A DNA stretch of 64,000 nt, taken from Rugalucina vietnamica (lineage: Eukaryota; Mollusca; Bivalvia; Lucinida; Lucinidae). The stretch covers positions 193,501 through 257,500 of the forward strand of contig OZ024884.1 of assembly GCA_964017185.1 (NCBI GenBank), given 5' to 3'. Shown here piece by piece: positions 23,876 to 35,600 of this stretch. The notes under the pieces were generated by a model that was given only the letters and a program-made list of their open reading frames with translations, made no database searches and was not told the DNA's origin. Made by a program: the position numbers and the translations under genes. Each line of letters starts with the position of its first letter. The stretch's first letter is position 1.

Positions 23876-24810
23876 AAAATGATCATTCATTATTGCAGTT
23901 ATTGTATGTGCAGTTCAAATATTCATGTTGATCAGGGAATGAATTATATAAAAATGGCATCGAAAACAGAACCGCGTACATCAACATATTCAAAGTATGC
24001 ATGTGTAACATACATCCGGGCCAAGCCACAGCTTAACGCCATCGGTGGAAAACCATGCTCATCCACCAAGTGTGATTTACTGTACTATACAGGTGCGTTC
24101 ATTTATCAATATACCCCTGCGATATTCAGAAATAAATGGACAACTTTTCTTGTTTTTGAACGATCGTCACTGGCAAGATTTGAACAATTGGATAAATTTG
24201 TTTATATAAAGTGTTAAGTATGAGTATAAATATTTACTCTGTATATAAAACTCCCATATCTTATTTATTAATCAGTAGTTGATAATAATTGAGATATTAT
24301 TTGTCGTGATTATATATGTTCAAAATCATTTTCTTTTGCAATTTTTGGTATTTAAATCACTCGGCAAAGCAGCCTATCGCAAAATGTTATGTCTGAACGT
24401 ATATATTGTCCAATGAATTGATTGTCTGATTCGGAACACGCTAGAAATGTTAATACTAGGAACCGATTAAACCAATGCCAAAGATCCGACCCAAACACCA
24501 AATAAAAAACATTACATCTTGGCTCTGTTCAAAGCGGTTGGATGTTAATCAGTGTTTTGTACAAAAAATGCTGCCGTTTGAATAACCATTTCGACATTCT
24601 TTGATCGCTGCTTAACATTAAGTCTGAGGTCTAATCCACAGTCGCGCTAAAAGTAAAGCAAAGGCTTCAACCGCGTCTGGGTTAAAACTGGACATACTGT
24701 CCAACGCATTTTTATATCAGAGTTCTTGTGGTTGTGCCGTGTGGCGGCCCTAAAAGTCTTTCCGTACATCCATTTAATGCTCTTATTGTTCCAATTCTTA
24801 GGGATTGCTT
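23876..24810. other. no recognised feature
   Basis: The frame at 23879-24217 has no domain I know, and no splice signals stand out. Confidence 0.3.
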
Positions 24811-24814
24811 GCAC

Positions 24815-25185
24815 TGTATATAAGAGCCACTGCAGAAGCTGGGGGTGAGGTTATGGCCATGTAAAATCGATTTAAGCCCGCCAGTAAATTTATATTACTA
24901 ATCGTTCCAAGGCGATACTTCTGTGACGGTTCTTTTTGTTTTATGACTTGGTCTTTAAACTTTTTGTGCTGTTGGCGCCTTATGTATGTTTTCATATTTT
25001 TAGTTAAGTTTAACTAACTGAGTGGCCACCTATTGGGAAAATAACTGCTCATTCGGCTTACGATATGTTTTCATGGTAATAAGTATCTGATTGTTAATTT
25101 AGTTTTTTTTTCCACCTCGGTTTTTGGAGTGGAAATCTTTTTCTGATTGCGCATTTTCTTGATCTTTGCCTAATTCTACCTTATT
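24815..25185 (+). mobile_element. Penelope-like 3' UTR plus module A
   Basis: GAGCCACTGCAGAAGCTGGG and AAGCCCGCCAG (tail of the RT unit) run directly through ATCGTTCCAAGGCGATA into module A. One of three places where the two parts are joined (also 42635 and 49000). Confidence 0.7.
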
Positions 25186-25500
25186 ACATTAATGATATAA
25201 CCGATTCTTTTGTATCGAATGAATAATCAGTTGTAGTATTATGGTTATAGTTTTTTTTGAAAAGCTTATGTTAAGAAAATCAATATACAAGTATTGACAA
25301 AGTTTAAATAAAATGAAATATGAATCTTTACACCCGAAAAAGACAAATTATAGACTACACGAAATAATGTTATGATTATAGACAGGAATTTACTTCAGCC
25401 ATTTCAGAAACATTTATTTTACCATATGTTGCATTGTTTGTTTCTCTTTGCAAAAAAACTCTGTCATTTTGATATTCGTTTTTCGAAAATGCTTATAATT
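25186..25500. other. no recognised feature
   Basis: AT-rich spacer. Confidence 0.3.
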
Positions 25501-26580
25501 CTTATACCTCCGACTTTTCGGGCCACTTAAAGCCAGATGTACTTAATTGACCTCACGGGAGAATTTTTTTTATTTTTTGCATGTGAGTGTATTTTGATGT
25601 CCTACATACTGTACGAAAATGAAAAGAAATCGATACCGTTCCGAGTTTGTTTTCGAGATATCGGCCTTCAATGTCGTCACAATTTAAGAGCGAAAATACA
25701 TTGACGTCAACGTAAAATGCGATTTTTAGACCCCCTTTTTGTTAATTTCCTTGATATATATATGAAAAAAATCCACGGTAGGATTTTTTTAAAAACTGAT
25801 ATGTATTAGAGAAATTCCTGAACAACATATAGATAACGAGAAAGTCCTTAGTTACCGGATTCGTTTTCCTGCTATGGGCTTGCGAAGAGAGGTAGTCGTT
25901 GCTGAATTCAGTACATTTTACGCGCGACGTCGATTTTGCGCCAAAATTTCCGACACTGTTTAGTATTCAATATTGCTAACTGTCGCAGAAATGTTGTTTT
26001 CTTCGGGATAATATGTCCACAATCTATATGTTGAGCAAAAATAAATAGAGGATATTTACTTTTTTGAGGTGAATGCCAAATATATTTCATCGAGTGAGTT
26101 GAAAATTTAGATGTTTTCAAATCACGCACTCGTGAAAATTTTGATGTTTTCAACTCACTCGATGAAATATATTTGGTTTTTACCGATAAAAAGTAAATTT
26201 TCTTTTTATTTGATACAATACACGGGCATTTTCCTATTCACAAAGCAGGCGGTGAAAATGCAAAAACCAAAAATTTTTGAAAACACAAAAAAATTTTGGT
26301 ACCACATTGTTCCTAACGTTCCAACTAAGAAAATGAATACCCACACTTGATGTTTTCGTTCGTAAATAACGGAGTTATAGGCATTTGAATTTCTGAAGTG
26401 AGGCACATTTAATGACGTCAAGTGAATGGAAACGTCAGAAGTAATCCAAACTCTACAGTGAAAATATCGGCTGATATCAATCACTGGTGAAAATATCAAT
26501 ATCAATTCTGCAGTGAAAATATCACTTTTATCCATTTTTGATATACATTAATTTCACTGCTAAGTATAAAATAATAAATA
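25500..26580. repeat. repeat K region with long hairpin
   Basis: Contains a hairpin at 26076-26178 (arms CATCGAGTGAGTTGAAAA / TTTTCAACTCACTCGATG, extending outward through CCAAATATATTT). Around 26440-26570 are GTGAAAATATCA blocks shared with 37380-37470 (CAATATCAATTCTGC, TTTTTGATATACATT, TTTCACTGCTAAGTAT). The frames here are not genes. Confidence 0.55.
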
Positions 26581-26885
26581 ATATCAAACTTTTTACCTTT
26601 CTGAAGTCCTCTGCATAATTGTATGGATATAGTTTCGTATTCCGAACGTAAACTGACGCTAGAAATGACGTTTCGAGCGAAAACTGACGTTACGAATGCG
26701 GCGTTTCGACCCTTAGATACACACGTTCCTTTGAGTGCCTTCAATTACGTACATCTGTCTTTAAGGAACAGAAGTTGTCGTATTTATTATTTTGGCAGCT
26801 AAAAGCTTTCTCTTTACTGATACATTGTATGAGGCGTGTTATAATCTTGGGCTATGACGTTTTATCATTTTCGTTGCTAACTCTG
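26581..26885. other. spacer before the TRIM-like gene
   Basis: Several GACGTTTCGA/ACTGACG blocks between 26640 and 26710, otherwise nothing. Confidence 0.3.
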
Positions 26886-27412
26886 GACCAAATATGCTTG
26901 GTTATCGTGTCCTGGCTTGGAAATGGCCTGACTGCTTTGTGTTTGGGACTAATGATACTAGCTTATGACTTAGCTTATCAAGTCCTGGGTAATCCTTGTC
27001 GCTTTGTGGTCTGCACTAATGATGCTAGGTTATCAAGTCCTTGGAAATACCTGAACTCTTTGCGGTCTCAACAAATAATGCTAGCTTATCAACCTGGAAC
27101 ATCCTAGCCACTAAGAGGTCTGGAATTACAATGCAGGCTTGTCAAGTCCTAAAACTCTTGGTTGCTTTGCGGTCTGGGCTGATGATGTTAGCACATAACG
27201 CCCAAGAAAATAATTCCCACTTTGCTGTCTGAACTAAGGGAGCGACCATCTAATTTATGTTGGGCCCTGGAAGATGTCTTCGGGAGGATGACACTCGCGA
27301 ATTCGCCTGCACTGGTGATGCAAGCATATTAATTCCTGGAAAATTCTGGTCGTTTTGGATGACTGCACTGAGGATGCTGGTTTCGTCAATAATCCTCAAA
27401 GTCCTGTCCATT
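26886..27412 (+). repeat. degenerate 55-bp tandem repeat
   Basis: About nine diverged units of a core like TCTGnACTAATGATGCTAG, TTATCAAGTCCTGG and CTTTGCGG, each 53-70 bp. The repeat makes frames 26775-27107 and 27041-27232 look open. It ends 43 bp before the TRIM-like start codon. Confidence 0.65.
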
Positions 27413-27455
27413 TTTATATTCGGCAAATAACCAGATTTAAAAGGTTCGCAAAGAA

Positions 27456-29273
27456 ATGTATCAGTATTCAATCACCGGACCGGAAGAAGAATTTTCTACT
27501 GCCAAACCGGATGACAGTCATTCGGAGCAACATCGGCTGTCAGGGTGTGACTTGTGCTACGAGGAGTCGGGTAACAAGCTCAAGGTTGAAGGCTTTTGTC
27601 AGGAGTGTAACTGTTTCTTATGCAGAACATGCGCCGACGCCCACAAGAAATCTCCCGCGTCCAAAACCCACGTGATGTTGAGAGGTGCCTGGATGCCAAA
27701 GTCCCAGGATGATAAACCTGTGAAGTACACAAGTTGTACAAAACATATCGGAAAGGTCAATGACCAATTTTGCTTGGATCATGCCGAGATGATATGTAGT
27801 CGTTGTAATGAAACCATCCATCCTCTATGCAACACAAAACCCATCGCAGATCTATGCAAAGAGCTTGAATCGAAAGATGTTGATAACTTTAAACACCACA
27901 TCGCTTATATGCATAAATCGGTTGCAACGACCAAATTAGATTTCGAAAACAACATTACTGATTTGGACATACATAGAAAGCAGGTCATTAAAGAGATACA
28001 TGGAATCCGTGATCAAATGAAAGCAAAGGTAGAGAAAATGTGTGCCGATATGGTGTCAGAAGTGGGTCAACTTTGCAAGAAGAAAACAACAAAAATATCC
28101 CAACAGCTGCTGCAGCTTTCTGATCTGAGTCAGTCCCTAAACGAAACAATATCTGACCTTGATAAAACAATACGCGGTCCAATGGGACCAAATCTTTTCG
28201 TGAGAATACAAGACATCGTAAAAAATGCAAAACATTTTGAGACCGAAATAGCAGAGCTTGATAGGGAATTAAATAAGACGGATGTGTCTTTCTTCGTAAA
28301 TCCAGAATTCTTGAATTTTGTTTCTTCGCCTAAGGCGTTGGGACAAGTTTTAGAGAAGTCGACACCCCTGGGTACGCTCAAGACGAGTCCGAAGCTCGGA
28401 TTCCCAGCTCTACCAAAACCGTCCACTCAGAGCGGCGGAAAGAAAGACAACGTGAAGATTTCGCAGTTGAACCCAAAGAAACTTGATACACTTTCCATTA
28501 AGACCGAAGATGACAGAAAGGGCTGTAAAGCGGAGGGACTGGATGTGACGAAAAATGGAATCCTCGTCGTTAGCGACATAAAGAACAGAAAGGTCAAGGT
28601 CTTTTCTCCTAAATATAGATTTCTGTCCAGCGTGTTGTTGCCAGGGCAACCGTATGACGTCACTGTTTTAAATGACAAAACCATCATAGCGACCGTGGAC
28701 CAAGAGAAATGCTTTATTATAGATATAAGCAACCCCGCCTCGATCTACGTCGAAAACTCGCTCGCATTTGGATACTTCGTTACAGGAATGACGACTTACG
28801 ATGGCAAATTGGTCGTGATACGATGGAATGAGCCACGATGTGTAAAGATGGTTACCCTCGATGGCAAAGAGCTATGGTCAACTATGCATGACAACACAGG
28901 ACAACTTCTCTTTAGATCACCGTACTCCGTTGCGACGACAGAGTTCAAAGGTCAGCCTGTTGTCCTTGTCACTGATTGGAGCAAAGAAACGTTGACCCTC
29001 CTACATGCAAGCGATGGTCGCTTTGTTGACAAATTGGAACTCAAGAGTCTCGGCCCACGCGGCCTTTCGCTTGATAGCCCTGGTAATATATACATATGCT
29101 GCAGCAAATCTGCGGAAATTCGGGTTTTGTCCCCAGATTTGAAGGGTGACAGGGTAATTTTGTCGAGAAGAGAGCTGCAGCCTGATCCGATGGATATTCT
29201 ATACAATGACACAACGGACGAGTTATTGGTTTCGTACAAAGCTGGTGATCAAGTGGACAGATTTCAACTGTAG
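27456..29273 (+). CDS. RING-less TRIM-like protein, B-box and propeller
   Basis: A 605-residue single-exon protein. Residues 31-72 form a B-box-1-like zinc site (C31, C34, C48, C51, C56, C59, H63, H72). Residues 94-125 form a B-box 2 (C94, H97, C106, H109, C114, C117, H122, C125). A helical, coiled-coil-prone stretch spans about 145-275, a Pro/Lys linker follows, and from about 335 repeated beta-strand blocks (GILVVSDIKNRKVKVFSP, NIYICCSKSAEIRVLSPD) look like an NHL-type propeller. No RING finger precedes the B-boxes, so ubiquitin-ligase activity is not supported. A scaffold, RNA-binding or innate-immune role is inference from TRIM relatives. The ATG sits in GAAATGT. A possible acceptor, AACCAG, lies about 25 bp upstream, so a 5' non-coding exon is conceivable. 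The frame is intact. Confidence 0.88.
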   Translation: MYQYSITGPEEEFSTAKPDDSHSEQHRLSGCDLCYEESGNKLKVEGFCQECNCFLCRTCADAHKKSPASKTHVMLRGAWMPKSQDDKPVKYTSCTKHIGKVNDQFCLDHAEMICSRCNETIHPLCNTKPIADLCKELESKDVDNFKHHIAYMHKSVATTKLDFENNITDLDIHRKQVIKEIHGIRDQMKAKVEKMCADMVSEVGQLCKKKTTKISQQLLQLSDLSQSLNETISDLDKTIRGPMGPNLFVRIQDIVKNAKHFETEIAELDRELNKTDVSFFVNPEFLNFVSSPKALGQVLEKSTPLGTLKTSPKLGFPALPKPSTQSGGKKDNVKISQLNPKKLDTLSIKTEDDRKGCKAEGLDVTKNGILVVSDIKNRKVKVFSPKYRFLSSVLLPGQPYDVTVLNDKTIIATVDQEKCFIIDISNPASIYVENSLAFGYFVTGMTTYDGKLVVIRWNEPRCVKMVTLDGKELWSTMHDNTGQLLFRSPYSVATTEFKGQPVVLVTDWSKETLTLLHASDGRFVDKLELKSLGPRGLSLDSPGNIYICCSKSAEIRVLSPDLKGDRVILSRRELQPDPMDILYNDTTDELLVSYKAGDQVDRFQL

Positions 29274-29359
29274 AACATTTACACCGTCATGAACAAAGAT
29301 TCTTGACTTAAATATAACCATGCTATTGTAAGTTAATTGGGATGCATTCGAAACAATGA

Positions 29360-29379
29360 AATAAATATAAAAAAAAAAA
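29360..29379 (+). terminator. poly(A) signal of the TRIM-like gene
   Basis: AATAAA at 29360-29365, 87 bp after the stop, followed within a few bases by an 11-A run. An A-run this close to the signal would also fit a retrocopied gene. Confidence 0.6.
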
Positions 29380-29380
29380 C

Positions 29381-30144
29381 ATGCATTTTAAGGCTATATG
29401 TTTGATGTACTTCCTACAAATTCCGGATATGAACATAATGCAGCCTCGTTTCAGGAAAATATCATTTGGTGCCAACGTCTATGTTTCGGACAGTTGGTTT
29501 TGTTTGTTTGATTTGTGGTTTGGCGCCCCAGTCAACATTAATGGACATGTCAGGATGTTGTCTCCATTTTATGGTACTTTTACCCAACATCAGGATCTCA
29601 ACATCAGGATGTCATGACATCCAAAATGAGATTTAATGAAAATATAATCATCCAACCAAACAGCTAAGTTTTATATGTATGTGCGGTTTGACTTGAAACC
29701 TCTTTTCCTTGGCATGCTCGGACCTTCAGAGCGATTAACCAGTAATCTAATGGTCAGTCAGTAGCTGTTAAGCTGTGCAGGTTGTGTGGCTTTGTTGGCC
29801 GTTTCTTACAAATAGCTCTGTAAATCCAGGAAATAAATTTATTTTTATTATATACACATTTTTTCTCTATCGTGTTTGTGTTGTTTTAGCAAAAACGGGC
29901 AACAAGACAGTGCTGGAATTGTCTGTTATCTTTGCCATTCTTTACCTTGATACATCATTAATGAGCTACTTACCAGTACACAGTGAGTATTCTTTCACAA
30001 ATAACGGAAAACTATGAAAATAATATGCATAATCCAGAAATCGTGTTCCCTAACTTAAGACTTGGACGAAAGACCATGCAAGCCTACAAGTTCAATAATC
30101 AAAAAGGATGTTTGGTGTTGATAGAGCAGGTAGCCATTGTAATT
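29381..30144. other. no recognised feature
   Basis: AT-rich spacer. Frames 29381-29617 and 29775-30017 have hydrophobic stretches but no other support. Confidence 0.3.
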
Positions 30145-30430
30145 TGCATTACGAAAACTTGCCCATGCAATAAACAGAGATTTTTTGAGCTTTAAAAATT
30201 GACAATTTTCAGTTGAAAAGTTTTCATATTTTCTTATTGTTGCTCAAAACATAGTTTGTGGGTACACGTTAGAACTGCCTCGGCGAGGCGGTTCTAAAGA
30301 GCACTCACAATCAACTTTTTGAGCAAAAATAAGAAAAATGGGTATACCCCTGCATACCCCAGTTTTGCTATATAAAAGTGGGATTTAAAGGCGTATACAT
30401 TTCAGGGACATGTCTTCCTGATGTATTTAT
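30145..30430 (+). repeat. dispersed repeat H
   Basis: CATTACGAAAACTTGCCCAT, CAAAACATAGTTTGTGGGTA, CCTCGGCGAGGCGGTTCTAA, CTATATAAAAGTGGGAT and GGACATGTCTTCCTGATG in order. The internal TATAAAAG recurs in most copies. Confidence 0.75.
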
Positions 30431-30774
30431 TGTAGCAAACTGGTCAAAATTTAAACAAAAATGTCTAATTATTGGAGCCCAATAGCAATCCGCCTCATCC
30501 ACCGCCCGTCTCAGTTACTATAGATCGGTAAATGTTTGTCCAAATGGCCACTACAACTGTTCTGCCTGATATGCTGTATTAGTACTTTTTACCAGAGTTT
30601 TTGATGGACCAAAATATGTTCTCGCCCGATTTTTCACAAACAGTACTGTAATTTTTAATTAGATGCTGTTTTATAGTAGTTAGGCACGAAGTTCACAATT
30701 TAGAAAGTTCTGTGGTAGTGTAAGAGCTAGAGTTAACAAATAAATCTAGCTTTGTAAGGTCTTTTTTGAAAAAG

Positions 30775-30950
30775 TGCAAGTAGGCAATGATCAGGAAATA
30801 GCTAAATCAGAAAGAAAATCCCACTCCAAAAACCGAGGTGGGAAAAACTCTGATTAGGACTAAGAAAACATATCATAAGCCGAGTGAGCAGCTATTTTCC
30901 AATAGGTGGCCACTCAGACACCCAAATCCAACTAAAAATACACAGTATGG
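30775..30950 (-). mobile_element. Penelope-like module A, partial
   Basis: CCCACTCCAAAAACCGAGGT, GCAGCTATTTTCC and AATAGGTGGCCACTCAG in reverse orientation. The GGCGCC end is missing. Confidence 0.65.
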
Positions 30951-32480
30951 TATTACATGTGCGTATTTTCGTAAAATAAAACTAAATATAAAAATGCGTG
31001 TCTTAAACGTAACAAAATCGGTAGGATATTTTCTTGGCAAAATAGCGTTCGCATTTACAGCATGAATTCCGAATAGGACCAGCACAGCAGCCGGCTTTCC
31101 AACAACCATCTTGTCGCTAGTAAAGCTTGGTGAAAAGGCTTAAACCGAGTATTCTTTGCTACATCACTTGAAAACTTCATTTCGAAACACACAAATTTGC
31201 TTGCAGGTCTTTTAACTGCAATTGAGAACGAAGTTGAGGCTAGATTTTCAAGTTTTCTTCTACTGACACTGATAGATAGGTGCAGTCAATGCAGAAATTG
31301 ACCATTCATTGAAAGAAAGTAACATAAGAAATCCCAGTTATTTCGTTTTCCAACACAATAACATTAAACAATGGTCAGAAACTGTTGCAATATGATCCAA
31401 CGCCCATGTGGTTGAGTACCTTATACGTAGTTTTGCTTCTGTTTTCAAGATAAAAGATGCCTATGAAAGTTAAAACTGAAAACCTAATTCTTGTTTTTCG
31501 GAAAAAAGCAGCCTCTGCCCTCCATTTGATTCTAGGGCGTTCGAATCCCTCCTAATCGGCTGGTGTTGTAAATTAATATTCGGTAAAATTTCAGAGTAAC
31601 TTTGAGCGATTATGTCAAAACATTGCATTTTTCCATGAAAACAAACAGTAAAGATAAATGATGCAAGTTTCGTTTGACAATGTTTGATTATGTAACTCCC
31701 TTGTTCGTCTTCAAAGCGCATGTGAATCAAACGACACCAAGGACACGATTTTAAGGAAACTTCTACGGCAGCTTTAAGTGTTTTTTTTTATTAAAACAAA
31801 GACCTTGATCTTTAAATTGGTTAAATTACTGTAACTTGATTCAAGGTGAAGCGCACAAGGAAAATTGAAATTCTCTAGCCTTCAATGTTGCATCAGATTT
31901 TTTCGCTTTTGTATGTTCATTTCAAAATCAGGAAGATGCAGCCAAAATTTAGACAAGGAAAATTCTGTTCAACAAAAGTCTTCAAAATGCTGCAATTAAC
32001 CAATCAAAACCAAGGCTTAGTCCCAACGAGGAACATCTGAACAGTTACTGCATAGGTATACGAAAGTGGAGTGGACCGTCCTGATATCCTTGAAACTTTC
32101 TTCCCTGATTTACTGGTCGGCTTCAGTGGAGGCCCAAAATTATCCTTGAAACTTACCAAGGTTTCTTCAGTTTACTGTAGCCGACACATGGGAAAATGCT
32201 GATTCATACATATGATTCGATTAGCAATTCAGATCAGCTGCCCGTAGCGGGGCCACTGATCAGCAATTTTGTATTTCTTCACAGACAGTGACATGTGTCA
32301 AAGCTTTCCGGTTTGTGTTTCATCTGCAAAGAATGCTGACACAGAGCTAATGTTCATGTAAGAGCACGAGAGCATGACCTTAAATTATGACTAACCGATG
32401 AGGATGATTCTTAGCTACCATACACTGCCAATTTTCTACTGAGCATGCGCATAATATCTTGATTTGAAGTGGCGCCGCGA
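30951..32480. other. upstream region of the cysteine-rich gene
   Basis: No ORF or repeat I can define. Short CTTGAAACTT direct repeats lie at about 32088 and 32144. The last 40 bp are relatively GC-rich. Confidence 0.3.
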
Positions 32481-32490
32481 GGACAGTCAA

Positions 32491-32497
32491 TATAAAT
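32491..32497 (+). promoter_or_regulatory. TATA box of the cysteine-rich peptide gene
   Basis: TATAAAT in GTCAATATAAATGCTG, 84 bp before the ATG at 32575. A start site about 30 bp downstream would leave a 5' UTR of about 50 nt, a compact inducible-gene layout. Confidence 0.6.
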
Positions 32498-32574
32498 GCT
32501 GAAGTTTTACACTGTGTGGCATAAAACTTTGGCGCAGTCATCAGAGAAAGGCGAAAAAGGCACCAATCGTCGAT

Positions 32575-32623
32575 ATGAAAGCATTAGTATTCTTTGGTTT
32601 GGTTATGATTGCCGTGACATTGT
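32575..32623 (+). CDS. exon 1, signal peptide
   Basis: Encodes MKALVFFGLVMIAVTL plus one base. The donor GTAAGT at 32624-32629 is a perfect consensus. Read through unspliced, the frame stops within about 13 codons. Confidence 0.7.
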
Positions 32624-35600
32624 GTAAGTGTTTCATATTTTATATTTGCTTGTCTTTGCTTTGACCAGGGTTTTCCGAATACATTTCAGTAACTGTAAAA
32701 TGCGCACTTTGAAAAAACATTCTATTCCTAGAACCATGATTTGATGATTTGATTTTAACTTAGTGTCTATACATTGTGCGCTGCTCTTCAGCGGCTCAAT
32801 ACAAAACATCATATTTTAATATTGCTCTGTTTTAACGTCATTTTCAACAATTACTTTCATGTCTGACCGGTGTTTCCATGTTCACATAAGGCTTAAAATA
32901 TACATGGAACATATGACATAAAAACAAAGCTTTTGAAGTGGTGGAACAAGACTTCATATTACTGATCGTTCCAAGGCGATATTTCTGTGGTGGTTCTTAT
33001 TGTTTTATGTCTTGGTGTTTAAATTTTGTTGTGCTGTTGGCGCCACATTTTAAGTTAAGTTTAGGTAACTGAGTGGCCACCTATTGGGAATATAGCTACT
33101 CATTCGGCTTACGATAAAATTCCTTAATTAAAAATCTTTAAAAAGAAGGTTTTGAAGATGTGATTGACAGATTATAACATGTGCATTTTGGCAATAGCCC
33201 TAAGTACCATTTCTAGACCATTATCAGTCCTCCAGCTAGTGTAAACATATTTTATTGCAAAGTCCTCCAGGTGATACTCTTGGGATTGATAATGGCTTCC
33301 GGGTTGAGAATACGGGCGATAAACAAAATGCCCATGTGATAATCTCTAAGTATCAACCACTAGTGAACATATCATAGTGGAGCTGCTTAATGTGAAAATA
33401 CTTCAGTTGATGATACAAGCATGAAAATTTCACCATATGTTCTTTACATGACACACATTAAATTCTGATCTCTGGCCACTTGAAATTCTGCCATTTTCAA
33501 GATGGCCGCCAAAAACAAAATGGCCGACAGTTGTGAAAGTAGTATATGTAGTAATTGCTCATATCTTAAGTTCTTTTCATCATAGAACAATAATATTGAT
33601 ACCAAAATGCAGCTAAATAATTGTTCTTTGAAATAAAGTTCTAATATGAAAATTACCTTATTTGCATATTTATGAATATTAATGAGATCTTACTCTTCTG
33701 GCAAAAAATTGAGAAAAAAAACACATCTTATATTCTGAACAATGTAAAATATTAAATGAAATGGATAACTATGGCTTTGATATTGCTAGAACATAAATTA
33801 TCATTAATTAACAAAGGCTAATTAGCATGTTGATGAATATTCATTTTAAACCATTTTAAGACTTTGTATGCCCTTATCTATCAGTTATGTTTAAAAAGTT
33901 CATACAGTTAATTGCTTATAGCTTAGGTTCTGTTCATCATACGTAGGTTGTTCGGAAAGTTCGTGTAATTGTGTCATATCTCTCATAATTTTCATCCATT
34001 GTACTGGAAATTTGGTGTGCGTAAACTTCCACTTCTTCTAAATTGTTGATAGGAAAAAGAAAGAAAAGTGATCATAGAAACCAAAAGTACAGGTTGCCGT
34101 GGCAACGTCATCATCGGTACCCGGAGCAGTCCGAAAAAATATCACTTTTTTAAATGAAGCCTTACAGAAATAAACATTATTTCTGACTGTTTGTCCATCG
34201 CCAGAAAAGCATGGAATCGTCTTGTAATATTTCAACATCATGACATTGCTTCCTGAAAATTTCAAATCAATGGGATGTTTCATAAATTAGTTATGGTCCT
34301 TTATTGAGAGGTTTGTATTTGTACTTTACCATGACGTCAAACTGTGTCCTTGCGTTGCAAAAGATTATAAACTACTGTATTGTCGTCATAAAACACGGAC
34401 AGAAACACTTAAGATAGTAAAATAAACTGGAAAACTATGAAACATAGTTCAGCATTTATGTACAAATAATTCGCATGTTTTAAATGTGGAATAAAAGCAA
34501 CTGGTGGCGATTTTAGAAGTAGCCAACCGGTAGTAGTATTGTTGTCCGTTAAGAATTGCAAAAATTGGAAGATTCAGCGAAGAATATTAGCCAAAAAGAC
34601 TCAGGGAGATGTATCACCACATACTGATACTGGTTACGAAAACTAATAACAAAAGAATTGACAGACACATTAAATTCGTAGATTTTGTTGGTGTTTATGC
34701 TGACGAGGGTGATCGTCGCCAACGGGATTAAAATAAAATTTGACGTATTCGAAACGTCATTTTGACTTTGGCGTGCTCCGGGTACCAATACCTCACTGTT
34801 TTGTAATGAACATATTTTTGTTATGTCTTTGTGCATCATCTTCGTTTTCACAGCATTTAAAGAGGACATGTTGAAGCTAAATCAGGTATGTTTTTTTTTT
34901 GTTTTACTATGAATATTAGTTGAATGATCAATTAATAATTTGAACTTTCCGAACGCCCCTTGTAGAACATCAGTATTGATAGCAAAATGAAGCATAATGA
35001 TTGTTCTTTCCAATGAAGTTCAAATATGCAAATTACTTCATTTGCATATTTATGAATATTAAAAGGTCTTATTTTGTTGCCAAAAAACTTGAAAAAAAAA
35101 TCACATCCCATTCTCTAAAAGATGTAAAATGATAAATGAGATTGATAACTGTGGCTTTGATATTTCTACACCATAAAGAATCATAAATTAATAACAGCCA
35201 ATTAGCATATTCATGAATATTCTTAAATACTTCAAGACTGTATTAGTCTAGTTAAGAAAGTTCCTTCTAAATTGTCTATAATATAACTTTCATTGTAAAA
35301 TAAATGTCATTAATACAAGATATATGTCATTGTACTTTCTTTCTTATCTCGCACGTGTTCACTGGTTAACCGAATATCAAAATGTATTAATCATGTAAAA
35401 ACGCATGTTTGATCCCTATAGTGCATACCTATGCATATATTTAAACAAGGCACAGCTGAAATCGGGATCACGGCGCAAGGAACCTTTGATTCCACTGCAT
35501 TTCTTGTAGATCCAGGTCAAGCATCCACCACAGAAGACAGCATTTCTTCCTACACCTGTCTGACAGACGCTACAGGGATTATTTCCAGATTTTGTTCAGA

